64,000 nucleotides of DNA from CAG-452 sp045531335 (GTDB lineage: Bacteria; Bacillota; Clostridia; TANB77; CAG-508): positions 20,834 to 84,833 of the forward strand of contig JAZSDU010000034.1 in NCBI GenBank assembly GCA_045531335.1, in the 5' to 3' direction. The notes beneath the pieces were generated by a model. It had not been told where the DNA came from. It saw nothing but the letters and a program-made list of their open reading frames with translations, and searched no databases. Within the stretch, counting starts at the first letter, position 1, and the number at the start of each line of letters is the position of its first letter. Positions 8,253-17,978 of the stretch are shown piece after piece. Made by a program: the position numbers and the translations under genes.

Positions 8253-8891
8253 TTGGTAGAAAAGTTGTGTAATAAAATAACAAGAAAGATTCAGAATAAA
8301 ATGCCAGAAATAGATGAAGAAAGAGCAGAAATTATAAATTATGGACTTCAATTAGTATTTGGAGAAATTCCAAAAACTTTTATATTGCTATTTATTGCTT
8401 ATATATTTGGGGTTCTAGAACTTTCAATATTAGCATTAATTTTTATAATGCCATATAGGACTTTCTCAGGAGGAGTACATCTAAAAACTCATATTGGATG
8501 CATAGTTGCAACAAGTTTAATGTACACAGGAAATGCATTTTTAAGTAAAAGTATTGTTATAGAACCATTGTATATAAAGTATACCGTTATAGCTTTAGTA
8601 TGGATTTTTAGTATGTTTATGATTAAATTATATGCTCCTGCAGATACAGAATCAGTTCCAATTTTAAGGAAAAAGGATAGAGATTTAAAGAGAAAATTAT
8701 CTTATATAACTATGACATTAACTTTAGTAATTGCAATTTTTATAAACAGCTCTACAATATCAAATTTATTGATATTTGGAACCTTAATCCAAACAATTAC
8801 AATAACAAGATTTATCTATAAAATAACAAATAATAAATATGGACATGAAGAATATGTAAGAGCTAATAAGATAATAGATAATTTAGCCTAA
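8253..8891 (+). CDS. agrB: AgrB-type peptide processing membrane protease
   Basis: This 212-aa membrane protein cleaves and cyclises the AgrD pro-peptide. The catalytic pair is visible in FSGGVHLKTHIGC near residue 72 (His of GGVH, Cys at the end). Five or six hydrophobic segments follow the cytoplasmic N-terminal helix. The start is a TTG eight bases after GAGGTGA; no ATG fits. agrD follows after 44 bases, so the two are probably co-transcribed. Confidence 0.92.
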   Translation: MVEKLCNKITRKIQNKMPEIDEERAEIINYGLQLVFGEIPKTFILLFIAYIFGVLELSILALIFIMPYRTFSGGVHLKTHIGCIVATSLMYTGNAFLSKSIVIEPLYIKYTVIALVWIFSMFMIKLYAPADTESVPILRKKDRDLKRKLSYITMTLTLVIAIFINSSTISNLLIFGTLIQTITITRFIYKITNNKYGHEEYVRANKIIDNLA

Positions 8892-8935
8892 CTTAAAAAT
8901 ACATATACAAAACAAAAGATAAAGGAGGGATAAAT

Positions 8936-9055
8936 ATGTTAAAACTATTAGCAAAGGTTGCAGAAAAATATGCAAAATCTACAAATACAGCATGTATGTT
9001 TTGGATTTCTTGGCATCAACCAAAAATGCCAGCATCTTTAATAAAAAAAGATTAA
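8936..9055 (+). CDS. agrD: AgrD autoinducer pro-peptide
   Basis: This 39-aa ORF starts eight bases after an AAAGGAGG site and has the AgrD layout: an amphipathic leader (MLKLLAKVAEKYAKST), a core NTACMFWI, and an acidic/polar tail with the conserved proline pair of QPKMP. The Cys at residue 20 would form the thiolactone with the residue four positions on, predicting a ring of Cys-Met-Phe-Trp-Ile. The N-terminal trimming point is not predictable. Its position directly after agrB supports the call. Confidence 0.9.
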   Translation: MLKLLAKVAEKYAKSTNTACMFWISWHQPKMPASLIKKD

Positions 9056-9082
9056 TTAAACAACAAGTTGATTTCATACAAA

Positions 9083-9110
9083 AAGAAGCTGATTCGACAC
9101 AGCTTCTTTA
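9083..9110 (+). terminator. Terminator after agrD
   Basis: AAGAAGCTG and CAGCTTCTT form a nine-base stem with an eight-base loop. It lies between the convergent agrBD and agrCA units. Confidence 0.7.
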
Positions 9111-9165
9111 TTATGTAATAGGAAAGTTTGACTTTATTGCCTGTTGAAACTTCCTCTTTTCTTGT

Positions 9166-10521
9166 TTAAAAATAAATTTCTAATTGTTGTTTAAATAGTT
9201 TATTGTCTTTTGTTGTATATAAATTTAAATTATTATTTTTCTTTAAAATTTGTCTTACTTCCCAAAGGCCTAATCCATGACTTTTGCCATCATCTTTTGT
9301 TTTAGAAGTATAACCTTTTTCAAAAATCCTATCAGTATTTACATCTTTATTTGAATATGTATTTTCAATTACAAATAATTGTCTATTTGCTTTATTATCT
9401 TTTCTAATTGTAATATTAATTTCTTTTTCATCGCATTTACTACTTGCTTCAATACTGTTGTCTAAAAGTATTCCAAGAATTCTAGTTAAATCATAAGTTT
9501 TAATATTTAAGGTTTCTAAATCTAAAAATACTTCGAAATTCATTTTAATTCCAACTTCTTCAGCTTTATGATATTTAGAGGTAAGCAAACTATATACAGC
9601 AGGATTATTAATTAATTCTGGGTTAAGTATTGCTAAATTATTAATCTTTTGGCAGTCAGTCATTAAGTCAGAATAATAATCTTTTAATCCATCCATATTT
9701 TCAGTAGAAATATATCCACCTATTGCTTGAACAATATTATTAAAATCATGCTTAAATCCTCTAATATTATCATAAAGGATTGTTAAAGTTTTATTATATA
9801 ATTTTTCTTCTTCCAATCTTTCAGTTGTTATTTCTAATTTGTTTGTCCTAGATAAACTATATATACTTATAAAAAAGTATATTAATATAACGATTAGATT
9901 TATTATAATAATATTTAGTGGCAATGCATCTATATAAATTACTGCTATATACACTTGCATAGAGATAGCTATAATTCCAACTATAAAATTTATCAATAAT
10001 GGACTAACATTTTTCTTTTGTATTTTGCTAATTAAAGATATATTAATATTCTTTTTATTAATAAATATATATAATAAATATGCTAAAAAATATACAAAAC
10101 ATGAATATAATATTTTAAATAGTGGTATTTTTGAAATCATTTGAGAATTTATACCACATGAAATGCATGATATCATTGCTATTAAAACTATAACTAAAAA
10201 AGAAATATATTGAATGATGTCAGAAAGTATGGATTTTAATATACCAGTTTTAAATATAAAATAAACTGATATTGGACAAGCTATAATATTTATAAATGTG
10301 TTATAAGGAGCTGGAACAGACCATGCAGTAATTATTCCAATTACACCAAGAATTAATACATATAGAATTTTTTGTTTTGTGCTTGATTTTATTCTAAGTA
10401 TAGTAGTAAATAAAAGCATTGATACATACATTTCAACAAAAACAAAAGGGCTACATATTAGAATAGCCAAAGATTCATTTTCCGTTGTTAATGCGTTCCA
10501 TATTGTTTGTAAAATTTCCAT
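9166..10521 (-). CDS. agrC: AgrC-type receptor histidine kinase (GHKL)
   Basis: This 451-aa protein has six or seven N-terminal membrane segments (residues 1-225), then a coiled linker and a kinase domain. FKHDFNNIVQAI near residue 256 carries the phospho-accepting His. LGILLDNSIEAS near residue 348 is the N box and DGKSHGLGLWEV near residue 415 the G box. It is expected to sense the AgrD-derived peptide at the membrane. It overlaps the end of agrA by 47 bases, so translation is coupled. The start follows GGAGG. Confidence 0.9.
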   Translation of the reverse strand: MEILQTIWNALTTENESLAILICSPFVFVEMYVSMLLFTTILRIKSSTKQKILYVLILGVIGIITAWSVPAPYNTFINIIACPISVYFIFKTGILKSILSDIIQYISFLVIVLIAMISCISCGINSQMISKIPLFKILYSCFVYFLAYLLYIFINKKNINISLISKIQKKNVSPLLINFIVGIIAISMQVYIAVIYIDALPLNIIIINLIVILIYFFISIYSLSRTNKLEITTERLEEEKLYNKTLTILYDNIRGFKHDFNNIVQAIGGYISTENMDGLKDYYSDLMTDCQKINNLAILNPELINNPAVYSLLTSKYHKAEEVGIKMNFEVFLDLETLNIKTYDLTRILGILLDNSIEASSKCDEKEINITIRKDNKANRQLFVIENTYSNKDVNTDRIFEKGYTSKTKDDGKSHGLGLWEVRQILKKNNNLNLYTTKDNKLFKQQLEIYF

Positions 10522-11215
10522 TTTTTAAAACCTCCATTATTTCATTTTTATATTTAGCTCCTATTGAACAAGAAGCAGTTGGTGAAAACAATATCGTATT
10601 TTTGTTATAATCTATATCACTAATATTTTCTACATTTGCAATATAAGATTTGTGACATCTTATAAAATTTTCTGGCAGACAACTTTTAATCTGATTAAAA
10701 GAGCTGTATGTTTCATAAGTACGCGTATTAGTACAAAATACTAACTTCATTCCATCTTTTTTAATATAATTTACTTCATCTTGATTTATTATAGTCTTAT
10801 TGTTATTTAATCTAATAAACTTAGATGGAGTAGATTTTATATCATCCATTAATCTAAGTATTGTTTCTTCTAATCTTTCATCAACAATAGGTTTGGGCAA
10901 ATAATCAAAAGTTTTGTACTTGTAAGCAATGAGTGCATATTCTAAATGCCCTGTAGTAAATATTATATAAACATCCTTGTTTTTCTTCCTTACTATATTT
11001 GCAATATCACAGCCATTTAAATCAGATTTCAAGTTTATATCTAGAATTAAAACATCTACTTTGTTGTGTCCTATGTGATTTATTACGTCTGAGGCAGTAG
11101 TAGCTTTTAAGGTTATATCAGCATCAATAGCATTTTTTATAAAAATTGAATCTAACATTTTACATAGCTTATTAAGTATAGAAGGATTATCATCACAGAC
11201 AACAAAATTTAACAT
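10475..11215 (-). CDS. agrA: AgrA-type LytTR response regulator
   Basis: This 246-aa regulator has a receiver domain (residues 1-125; acidic pair CDD at residues 8-10, phospho-acceptor Asp in LILDINL, conserved Lys in YLPKP). A LytTR DNA-binding domain follows (FIRLNNNKT, ENFIRCHKSYIANV). It is the partner of the downstream kinase and probably controls agrBD or other genes. The start follows GGAGGC. I could not identify convincing LytTR direct repeats upstream of agrB. Confidence 0.92.
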   Translation of the reverse strand: MLNFVVCDDNPSILNKLCKMLDSIFIKNAIDADITLKATTASDVINHIGHNKVDVLILDINLKSDLNGCDIANIVRKKNKDVYIIFTTGHLEYALIAYKYKTFDYLPKPIVDERLEETILRLMDDIKSTPSKFIRLNNNKTIINQDEVNYIKKDGMKLVFCTNTRTYETYSSFNQIKSCLPENFIRCHKSYIANVENISDIDYNKNTILFSPTASCSIGAKYKNEIMEVLKNGNFTNNMERINNGK

Positions 11216-11422
11216 ATATGCCTCCTACCCGTAATATAATTTATAGAGAAAAAGAATGAAATAAATCATTCTCACAAATTAAAAAAATTCCTTAATTTTC
11301 CAAAAATATATTTTAAATATAATGCAAAAAGAAAATAATGTCAATATAAAAAGAATAAAAAGATAAATTTGAAAATTATACATTTTTTTAACATATTTAT
11401 AAGTAAATAGGAGGAGATGTTA

Positions 11423-12238
11423 ATGAAGGAAAAAAAGTTGATATATATACTGTTTGGAGTGATTATATGTGTATTCACATTTAGTATTATGACCTTGAAT
11501 ACTAACCTCAATGAGGCAAGTATAGAAACTAGTTCTACATCAGTTTTATCTAATAAAAAAATAGGGTGGGGAATTAAAAGAGCACAAAATCACGAGCAAC
11601 CAGATTTAGGAAGTAGTAACTTAAAATTGCTACAAGAATTTGATGGAATTGCAATGGGAAATAATGAAGATAAATATGTCTATCTAACTTTTGATAATGG
11701 ATATGAAGCGGGGTATACATCTAAATTGTTAGATACATTAAAAGAGAATAATGTAAAGGCAGCTTTTTTTATAACAGCACATTATTTTAATACCGAGCCA
11801 GAATTAGTTCAAAGAATGGTTGACGAAGGGCATATTGTAGGAAATCATACAGTTAATCATAAAAGTATGCCAGACTTAGATGATGAAAAAATAAAAGAGG
11901 AAATAATGGATTTACATACAGCTATATATGAAAAGTTTGGATATGAAATGAAATATATAAGACCACCTATGGGTGAATTTAGTGAGAGAACATTAAGTTT
12001 AATAAAAGGTCTTGGGTATAAGGCAACAATGTGGAGTTTAGCATACGATGATTGGGATGAAAATAAACAAGGAAGAGAAGAATATGGGAAGAACAAAGTG
12101 ATATCAAATATTCATAATGGTGCAATAATATTATTACATGCAAATTCAGAGGATAATTGTAATATTTTAGATGTTTGCATAAAAGAAATAAAACAGATGG
12201 GGTATGAATTTAAAACATTAGACGAATTTAGAGAATAG
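11423..12238 (+). CDS. pdaA: PdaA-type polysaccharide deacetylase (spore cortex)
   Basis: This 271-aa protein has an N-terminal membrane anchor or signal (residues 5-26) and a NodB-type deacetylase domain. The TFDNGYEAGYT motif near residue 89 is the PdaA variant of the usual TFDDGP. Metal-binding histidines are in GNHTVNHKSM, and the substrate loop is IRPPMGEFSERT. PdaA relatives N-deacetylate muramic acid on the way to cortex delta-lactam. The start chosen is the second ATG, eight bases from GGAGGAG. Confidence 0.88.
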   Translation: MKEKKLIYILFGVIICVFTFSIMTLNTNLNEASIETSSTSVLSNKKIGWGIKRAQNHEQPDLGSSNLKLLQEFDGIAMGNNEDKYVYLTFDNGYEAGYTSKLLDTLKENNVKAAFFITAHYFNTEPELVQRMVDEGHIVGNHTVNHKSMPDLDDEKIKEEIMDLHTAIYEKFGYEMKYIRPPMGEFSERTLSLIKGLGYKATMWSLAYDDWDENKQGREEYGKNKVISNIHNGAIILLHANSEDNCNILDVCIKEIKQMGYEFKTLDEFRE

Positions 12239-12284
12239 AATAAATTTGAATCTACAAATAACAGTTTATATAAGTGAGGTAGAA

Positions 12285-12578
12285 ATGAAAAGAAACAATA
12301 GGTTTTCAAGTAAAATAGATAAGATTCTAGAAGTTCCAAGAGAATTAACAGACAATAGTCCTAAAATAACTATAATTGGATTTGACGAAATGTTAATAGA
12401 AAACTACAAAGGAATTTTAGAGTACGAAGATTTTTTTATAAAAATTAATACAGGTTTAGGAAATATAAATATAAATGGATTTAACTTAGGATTAGAACAA
12501 GTTACAGAAGATGATATATCTGTTAAAGGGAAAATTGAAAGTATTGATATTGAAAGAGTAATTGATGATGATAAATAA
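12285..12578 (+). CDS. yqfC: Sporulation protein YqfC
   Basis: This 97-aa protein has the YqfC/YabP fold pattern: KITIIGFDEMLIENYKGI then a series of beta strands ending LGLEQVTEDDISVKGKI. In Bacillus it is a sigma-E-dependent mother-cell protein. It lies immediately upstream of yqfD, as is usual. The start follows AGTGAGG. Confidence 0.88.
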   Translation: MKRNNRFSSKIDKILEVPRELTDNSPKITIIGFDEMLIENYKGILEYEDFFIKINTGLGNININGFNLGLEQVTEDDISVKGKIESIDIERVIDDDK

Positions 12579-12604
12579 AAGTCAATGAAATGGAGGTGAC
12601 AAAC

Positions 12605-13790
12605 TTGTTCTTAAAGATATTATTAAACTATATAACTGGATATGTTAATATTAAAGTAGAAAGTTATTTTATAGAGAGATTTATAAATATTTGTGTAAGC
12701 AAAAAGATACTTTTATGGAATATGAAAAGAGAAAAATCTAGTTTATTATATGCTAATATTAGTATTAGAGATTATAAAAGGATAAGGCAAATAGCTAAAA
12801 AAACAAAATCAATAATAAGCATAAAAAATAAGAAAGGATTACCTTTTGTATTGCATAAATACAGAAAAAGAAAATTATTTTTAGGTTTTTTAATAATTGT
12901 TTGTTTAGGATTATTTATAACTTCAAACTTTATATGGAATATAGAAATTAAAGGAAACATCAATATTAATACAAAAGAAATAATAGAAGAATTAAGTAAA
13001 GAGGGGCTAAAAGTAGGAACAAGTAAAAATAAGGTAGATGCAAACCATATTATTAATAAAATAAGATTAAACAGAAATGATATTGCATGGATAGGAATAA
13101 GTATGAAAGGAACAAATGCAATTGTAGAGATAAAAGAGACGGATAAAGCTCCTCAAATTATAGATGAAAATGAATATTGCAATATAGTATCTAATAAAAC
13201 AGCAATGATAACAAAAATAAATGTACAAAATGGTACTGCCGTAGTAAGTGTTGGAGATATAGTAAAAGAAGGGGATTTATTAGTTGCAGGATATTTAGAG
13301 GGCAAATATACGGGAATTAGATATGTACATTCTAAAGCTGATATAGAAGCTAAAGTGTGGTATTCAAAAAAAGAAAAATTTTATTTAAATCAAGAAATCC
13401 AAGTGCCCACAGGTGCTACGGAAGAAAAGTATACATTAAATATAAATAAATTTAAAATAAATTTTTATAAAACCCTTTCAAAATTTGAAAATTATGATAC
13501 AATAAATGAAAATAAAAAATTAATGTTATTTTCAAATTTTTATTTACCAATTGAACTTGTAAAAACAACCAATTACGAATACGAAAAACAGATGAAAACG
13601 TATACGGAAGAAGAACTCACTCGGAATTGCAACTAAAAAGTTGCAAGAAGAATTAGAAGAACAAATAGAAAATAAAGAGAACATAGTAAACAAACAAGTA
13701 AATGTATACGGAAATGAAGGTTATATAGAAGTAGAAGTCATATATGAAGTGCTTGAAAAAATAGGTAATAAAGAAAAAATAATATTTTAA
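12605..13790 (+). CDS. yqfD: Sporulation protein YqfD, read with a +1 shift
   Basis: The joined product is 394 aa, normal for YqfD. It has a cytoplasmic N-terminus, one transmembrane segment near residue 100 (KLFLGFLIIVCLGLFI), then an extracytoplasmic region with POTRA-like start (IEIKGNININTKEI) and a beta domain (GTAVVSVGDIVKEGDLLVAG). The last 56 residues (GIATKKLQEEL to IGNKEKIIF) are reached only by the shift at 13622. The start is taken as TTG after GGAGGTGA; the upstream ATG lies inside that site. Confidence 0.85.
13622..13624 (+). other. +1 frameshift site in yqfD
   Basis: In-frame ACT CGG AAT. Skipping the C reads GGA and gives EELT-G-IATKKL. The unshifted frame stops at 13636. Confidence 0.85.
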
Positions 13791-13808
13791 AAAGCAAAGG
13801 GTGATATT

Positions 13809-15020
13809 ATGGAACAAAAGAGCCTAAGGGTTTTAGATACGAACAAAACTTTTTTTACAAAAATAACTAGCACTATTACAAAAATGCTTATACCAACAAA
13901 AGTAGGTATAAACAGTATAATGATTTCAATGAAAAGAAATAATTTATTAAAAGCTTATTCAAACTATATTTTGGCTTTAGAACAAGATGATATTGAGAGA
14001 AAAGAAGCTTTATTAAAAAAATATGAAGATTTATATAGCTTGTATCTTGAAGCAATAGATAAATACATAATGGATTCTGTTTACAAAAAAGTAAAGAATG
14101 GAACAGCATCTAATTTTGAAAAAGATGCCCTAAGTAAATATTACCTAATTGTTAGTTTAAAGGAAAAACAATATTTAGAATATAAATATAAAAAACAAGA
14201 ATATTTGTTGAAAGTAGATTATGAGTCTGTTATTAACTTAAAGAAAGAAGCTATAATAGAAAAATATAATAGATTTTATGTATCAAAAATGGATTCATTC
14301 TATAAGGGATTATTAAAAAATTATTCTGTACAATTGGCAGATACAGTTACAAGTAAAGTAGAATCGATAGAAAATATATACAGTAAAATTTTTACTGGTC
14401 TAGAGAGCTATATTTCTGATATTTTACCTATTAAATTAAGATTAGATGAAAAAAATGAATATAAAAACATAGTTGAAGACTATGAGAAATACGAAATTAT
14501 GCAAGTTGGTAAATTAGATGAAAAAGATAAAATAAAGAAAAAAATGGTGTTATTAGGAATCAGTAGAAGTCTTTTTACACACAGCTTGCCACTAATTGCA
14601 GCAGAGCAATGTTATATTAAACTTATAAAGGATTCTAGAAAATTAATTGTGAAATCTGAGAATAAAACAAAAAGGGATAAGGCTTTTGAATTGCTTACAG
14701 AATTAATAGAAGAATATAATATAAAATTATTATCAACTAAAGTATATTGGGACAGGCCACAGGAAAGAGAAGAATATAAGAAATTCTGGAGCAAGTACAA
14801 TGATATTGTTAAAGCAGATAACGAACAAGATAAATTAAAACAAAAGCAAATATTATTCTTAAGAAATGATTTGAAAAAACTAAGCAAAAGCAAAAAGAAT
14901 TATAATGAAATTATAAATATAATAAAAGAAAAACTAGTAGAACTAGGCGCTATGAGAAAAATAAAAAATAGCTATAAAACAATAGAAAATAATTATAAAA
15001 AAACAAAAAAAGCTGTTTGA
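13809..15020 (+). CDS. Long charged helical protein, unknown function
   Basis: I do not recognise this 403-aa protein. It is rich in Lys, Glu and Tyr, has no signal peptide or transmembrane helix, and looks almost entirely alpha-helical with coiled-coil stretches (for example residues 50-75 and 330-375). It starts 18 bases after yqfD and precedes ybeY, the position usually held by phoH in clostridia. It lacks any ATP-binding motif, so it is not PhoH. Confidence 0.7.
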   Translation: MEQKSLRVLDTNKTFFTKITSTITKMLIPTKVGINSIMISMKRNNLLKAYSNYILALEQDDIERKEALLKKYEDLYSLYLEAIDKYIMDSVYKKVKNGTASNFEKDALSKYYLIVSLKEKQYLEYKYKKQEYLLKVDYESVINLKKEAIIEKYNRFYVSKMDSFYKGLLKNYSVQLADTVTSKVESIENIYSKIFTGLESYISDILPIKLRLDEKNEYKNIVEDYEKYEIMQVGKLDEKDKIKKKMVLLGISRSLFTHSLPLIAAEQCYIKLIKDSRKLIVKSENKTKRDKAFELLTELIEEYNIKLLSTKVYWDRPQEREEYKKFWSKYNDIVKADNEQDKLKQKQILFLRNDLKKLSKSKKNYNEIINIIKEKLVELGAMRKIKNSYKTIENNYKKTKKAV

Positions 15021-15039
15021 TAGGTAGTAAGGGCAAAGA

Positions 15040-15065
15040 TGTAGGGGCGAGCATCGCTCGTCCGC
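15040..15065. repeat. TGTAGGGG-core repeat, half form
   Basis: TGTAGGGGCGAGCATCGCTC followed by GTCCGC: a single small hairpin just before ybeY. An identical half copy lies at 25707. Confidence 0.8.
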
Positions 15066-15083
15066 AAAAAGAGGTAAAGTATA

Positions 15084-15548
15084 ATGAATATAGCGGAAAT
15101 AAATTTTTTAGATATAGAAGAAAATAAAGAATATATTAAAATATTAAACAAAGTACTAACAAAATGCTTTCAAATTGAAAATTTAAATGATAAGAATTTA
15201 TATATAAACATAGTGCTTACAAATCCTGAAAATATAAGGAAAATGAATAAAGAATACAGAAATATAGATAAAGAAACTGATGTGCTTTCATTTCCGATGT
15301 TTGAAAAAGAAGAATTAGAAAAAAGAGAAAACTTAATTAAAGATGTTTTAGGTGATGTTGTTATATCTATAAAAAAAGTTAAAGAGCAAGCTGCAGAGTA
15401 CGGACATAGTTTTGAAAGGGAATTAGCATATATGGCAGTTCATGGGTTTTATCATTTAATGGGATTTGATCATATTAGCGAAGATGATAAAATTTTAATG
15501 AGACAAAAAGAAGAGAATGTATTAGAAAAATTGAAAATATTGAAATAG
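15084..15548 (+). CDS. ybeY: Endoribonuclease YbeY (rRNA maturation factor)
   Basis: This 154-aa protein carries the metal-binding signature HGFYHLMGFDH at residues 116-126 with three histidines, and the upstream YRNIDKETDVLSFP motif. YbeY takes part in 16S rRNA 3' processing and ribosome quality control. Length and position in the yqfC-yqfD-ybeY-era cluster are typical. Confidence 0.95.
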   Translation: MNIAEINFLDIEENKEYIKILNKVLTKCFQIENLNDKNLYINIVLTNPENIRKMNKEYRNIDKETDVLSFPMFEKEELEKRENLIKDVLGDVVISIKKVKEQAAEYGHSFERELAYMAVHGFYHLMGFDHISEDDKILMRQKEENVLEKLKILK

Positions 15549-15565
15549 GAAGGGGAATAAAATAC

Positions 15566-16675
15566 ATGGGAAGAAGAAGTAATCAAACTAGAAATTCAAA
15601 CGTAGCAAAAAAGAATGGACTAAAATTATTAATAATAATTTTAGCGATTGTAATGGTAATAGCAGGAATATTATTAGCATTAAAATTGTTAAATAAAGGA
15701 CAAGCTGAAACAACAGGACAAATAGCTGAAGAAAATAAAGAAGTACCTCAAGTACAAATAGTGGATGTAAATTCAAAAACAAGACCTTATGCTGTAATGA
15801 TAAACAATAATCATTCTGCTTGGCCACAATGTGGTTTGCAAGATGCATATTTAGTTTATGAAATAGTAGCTGAAGGTGGAATAACAAGAATGATGGCATT
15901 ATACAAAGATGCATATCCAACAAAAGTAGGATCAGTAAGAAGTGCAAGACATTATTTTATAGATTATGCAGAAGAAAATGATGCAATATTCGTACATTGG
16001 GGAGGAAGCCCACAAGCATATTCTAGAATATCAAAGGGAATTAATGATATAGATGGAATTGCATTAGAAGGAACAGTTTTTTTCAGAGATAGAAGTTTAA
16101 ACAGAGCTTATGAACATACAGGATTTGTAGATTTAGAAAAAGCAAAAACTTATGCAGAACAAAAAGGATTTACTAGAGATACAAATAAAGATTTATTATT
16201 AAATTATAGCGCAGAAGAAATTGATTTAAGTACTAATGTACAAGCAAGTAGTGCAAATGAAGTTGAATTAGAGTATTCATATTATCACACAACAAGTTAT
16301 GAATATGATTCAGAAAACAAAGTATATAAAAGAAGTATGAGTGGAAAAGCTAATGTAGATTTAGAAACAGGCGAACAATATACAGCTAAAAATATAATTG
16401 TATATAAAGTAGATAATTATACAATAAATGATGGAGAAAATAAAGGAAGACAAGAGTTAGAAAACATAGGAAGCGGAAGAGGATATTATATTTCTAATGG
16501 ATATTCAGTTCCAATAACTTGGGAGAAAACTTCACATAGCGGACAAACTGTATATAAATATGAAAATGGCGAAGAAATAACATTAAATGATGGTAATACA
16601 TTTATACAAATCCTACCATTAGATGCAGAAATAACTATAGAGCCAGTAGAAGTAGTTGAAACAGTAGAACAATAA
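15566..16675 (+). CDS. YerB-family DUF3048 membrane-anchored protein
   Basis: This 369-aa protein has a basic N-terminus and one membrane segment at about residues 20-42, then an extracellular domain. The domain shows the DUF3048 pattern: RPYAVMINNN, LVYEIVAEGGITRMMALY and VGSVRSARHYFID. The biochemical role is unknown. The anchor lacks a lipobox cysteine, so it is a membrane-anchored rather than lipid-anchored form. A terminator follows directly. Confidence 0.85.
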   Translation: MGRRSNQTRNSNVAKKNGLKLLIIILAIVMVIAGILLALKLLNKGQAETTGQIAEENKEVPQVQIVDVNSKTRPYAVMINNNHSAWPQCGLQDAYLVYEIVAEGGITRMMALYKDAYPTKVGSVRSARHYFIDYAEENDAIFVHWGGSPQAYSRISKGINDIDGIALEGTVFFRDRSLNRAYEHTGFVDLEKAKTYAEQKGFTRDTNKDLLLNYSAEEIDLSTNVQASSANEVELEYSYYHTTSYEYDSENKVYKRSMSGKANVDLETGEQYTAKNIIVYKVDNYTINDGENKGRQELENIGSGRGYYISNGYSVPITWEKTSHSGQTVYKYENGEEITLNDGNTFIQILPLDAEITIEPVEVVETVEQ

Positions 16676-16704
16676 AAAATTAGGGGCAACCCTAATTTTT
16701 TTAT
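16676..16704 (+). terminator. Terminator after the yerB-like gene
   Basis: AAATTAGGG and CCCTAATTT pair across a short loop and are followed by a T-run. Confidence 0.8.
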
Positions 16705-16722
16705 TGAGAAGATTTTATTAAA

Positions 16723-16879
16723 TGAGAAAATTATTGTTTGTGTTAATGATTAAATTTATTATTTGTAGGGGTCGGGTTCCACCCCGACCCGCAAAAATAC
16801 ATGTCATTTCACGGGCGAGGGTGGAACCTCGCCCCTACAGATTTAAAATAAAATTATTCGTACAAACGACAATTCATCT
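16723..16879. repeat. TGTAGGGG-core repeat, full MITE-like copy
   Basis: The core at 16764-16839 has two back-to-back hairpins (TGTAGGGGTCGGGTTCC... and ...GGAACCTCGCCCCTACA). Outside it, AT-rich arms of about 40 bases are imperfect inverted repeats of each other, with outer ends resembling AGATRAATTGT. The same outer sequence recurs at 39561-39714, so the arms belong to the element. Confidence 0.75.
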
Positions 16880-16966
16880 AAATATGCAAATGTTTTTTAT
16901 CAACTAATCTTTTTTTATTGAAATAAATATGATAGAATTAGGGAAAAATAATAAAGTGAGGTAAAA

Positions 16967-17869
16967 ATGGATAATTTTAAATCGGGTTTTGTATCAATAA
17001 TAGGAAGAACAAATGTAGGCAAATCGACATTAACAAATAGTTTAGTAGGGGAAAAGGTTGCAATAACTGCAGATAAACGCCAGACTACTAGAACAGCAAT
17101 AAGAGCAATTGTAAATAGAGAGAATTCTCAAATTATTTTTATTGATACACCAGGAATTCATAAACCAAAAACAAAACTTGGGCAAACTATGAATGAAACT
17201 GCATGGGGAACTATTCCAGATGTAGATGTCTTGCTTTTTCTGGTAGAAGCTACATCAGATAAAATTGGAAAAGGCGATACAATGGTATTGGAAAAAATAA
17301 GAGAAAAAAATAAAAAGACAATTTTAGTAATAAATAAAATTGATTTAATAGAAAAGGAAAAATTATTAAAACTAATTGATATGTACAGCAAAGAATATAA
17401 TTTTGAAGCAATTATTCCAATTTCAGCATTAAAAAATGAAAATACAGAAAAGATATTGGATGAAATAGAAAAGCACATTCCAGAAGGACCTGCATATTAT
17501 GATATAGAGGAATATACTGACCAAACAGCAAGACAATTAACAGAAGAAGCAATTAGAGAAAAAGCTTTAAAATTGTTAGATGAAGAAGTACCACATGGAA
17601 TATTAGTTGAAGTAGAAAAAATGAATTTAAGAAAAACTACAAAAGGCGAAGATATTTATGATGTGGAAGCGGTAATATATGTACTTAAAAATTCTCACAA
17701 GGGAATTGTAATTGGTAAAAATGGAGCAATGCTAAAAAGGATTGGAATGTATGCAAGACAAGATATGGAAAGGACTTTAGGAACAAAAATAAATTTAAAA
17801 GTATGGGTTAAAGTAAAAGAAGATTGGCAAGATAATAACAATATAATAAAAAGATTCAAGGCAGAATAA
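16967..17869 (+). CDS. era: GTPase Era
   Basis: This 300-aa GTPase binds the 3' end of 16S rRNA during 30S assembly. G1 is GRTNVGKST (residues 13-21), G3 is DTPG, G4 is NKID near residue 124 and G5 ISALK. The C-terminal KH domain contains VIGKNGAMLKRIG. Length is normal. It is followed by yqzL and recO, as in Bacillus. Confidence 0.97.
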   Translation: MDNFKSGFVSIIGRTNVGKSTLTNSLVGEKVAITADKRQTTRTAIRAIVNRENSQIIFIDTPGIHKPKTKLGQTMNETAWGTIPDVDVLLFLVEATSDKIGKGDTMVLEKIREKNKKTILVINKIDLIEKEKLLKLIDMYSKEYNFEAIIPISALKNENTEKILDEIEKHIPEGPAYYDIEEYTDQTARQLTEEAIREKALKLLDEEVPHGILVEVEKMNLRKTTKGEDIYDVEAVIYVLKNSHKGIVIGKNGAMLKRIGMYARQDMERTLGTKINLKVWVKVKEDWQDNNNIIKRFKAE

Positions 17870-17978
17870 AAAATAAAATTTATTTACGAATAAAATTAAA
17901 TATTTTACAAAAGATAAAATTAAAGGTGTAGATAATGATTTGGAAATTGTTTAATACAAAATGAGGAGATGAGAGCAT

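Noticed and set aside
16722..16907. A 61-aa plus-strand ORF across the repeat upstream of era
   Set aside because: It is translated repeat sequence (rich in Arg/Pro from the GC core), with no ribosome-binding site.
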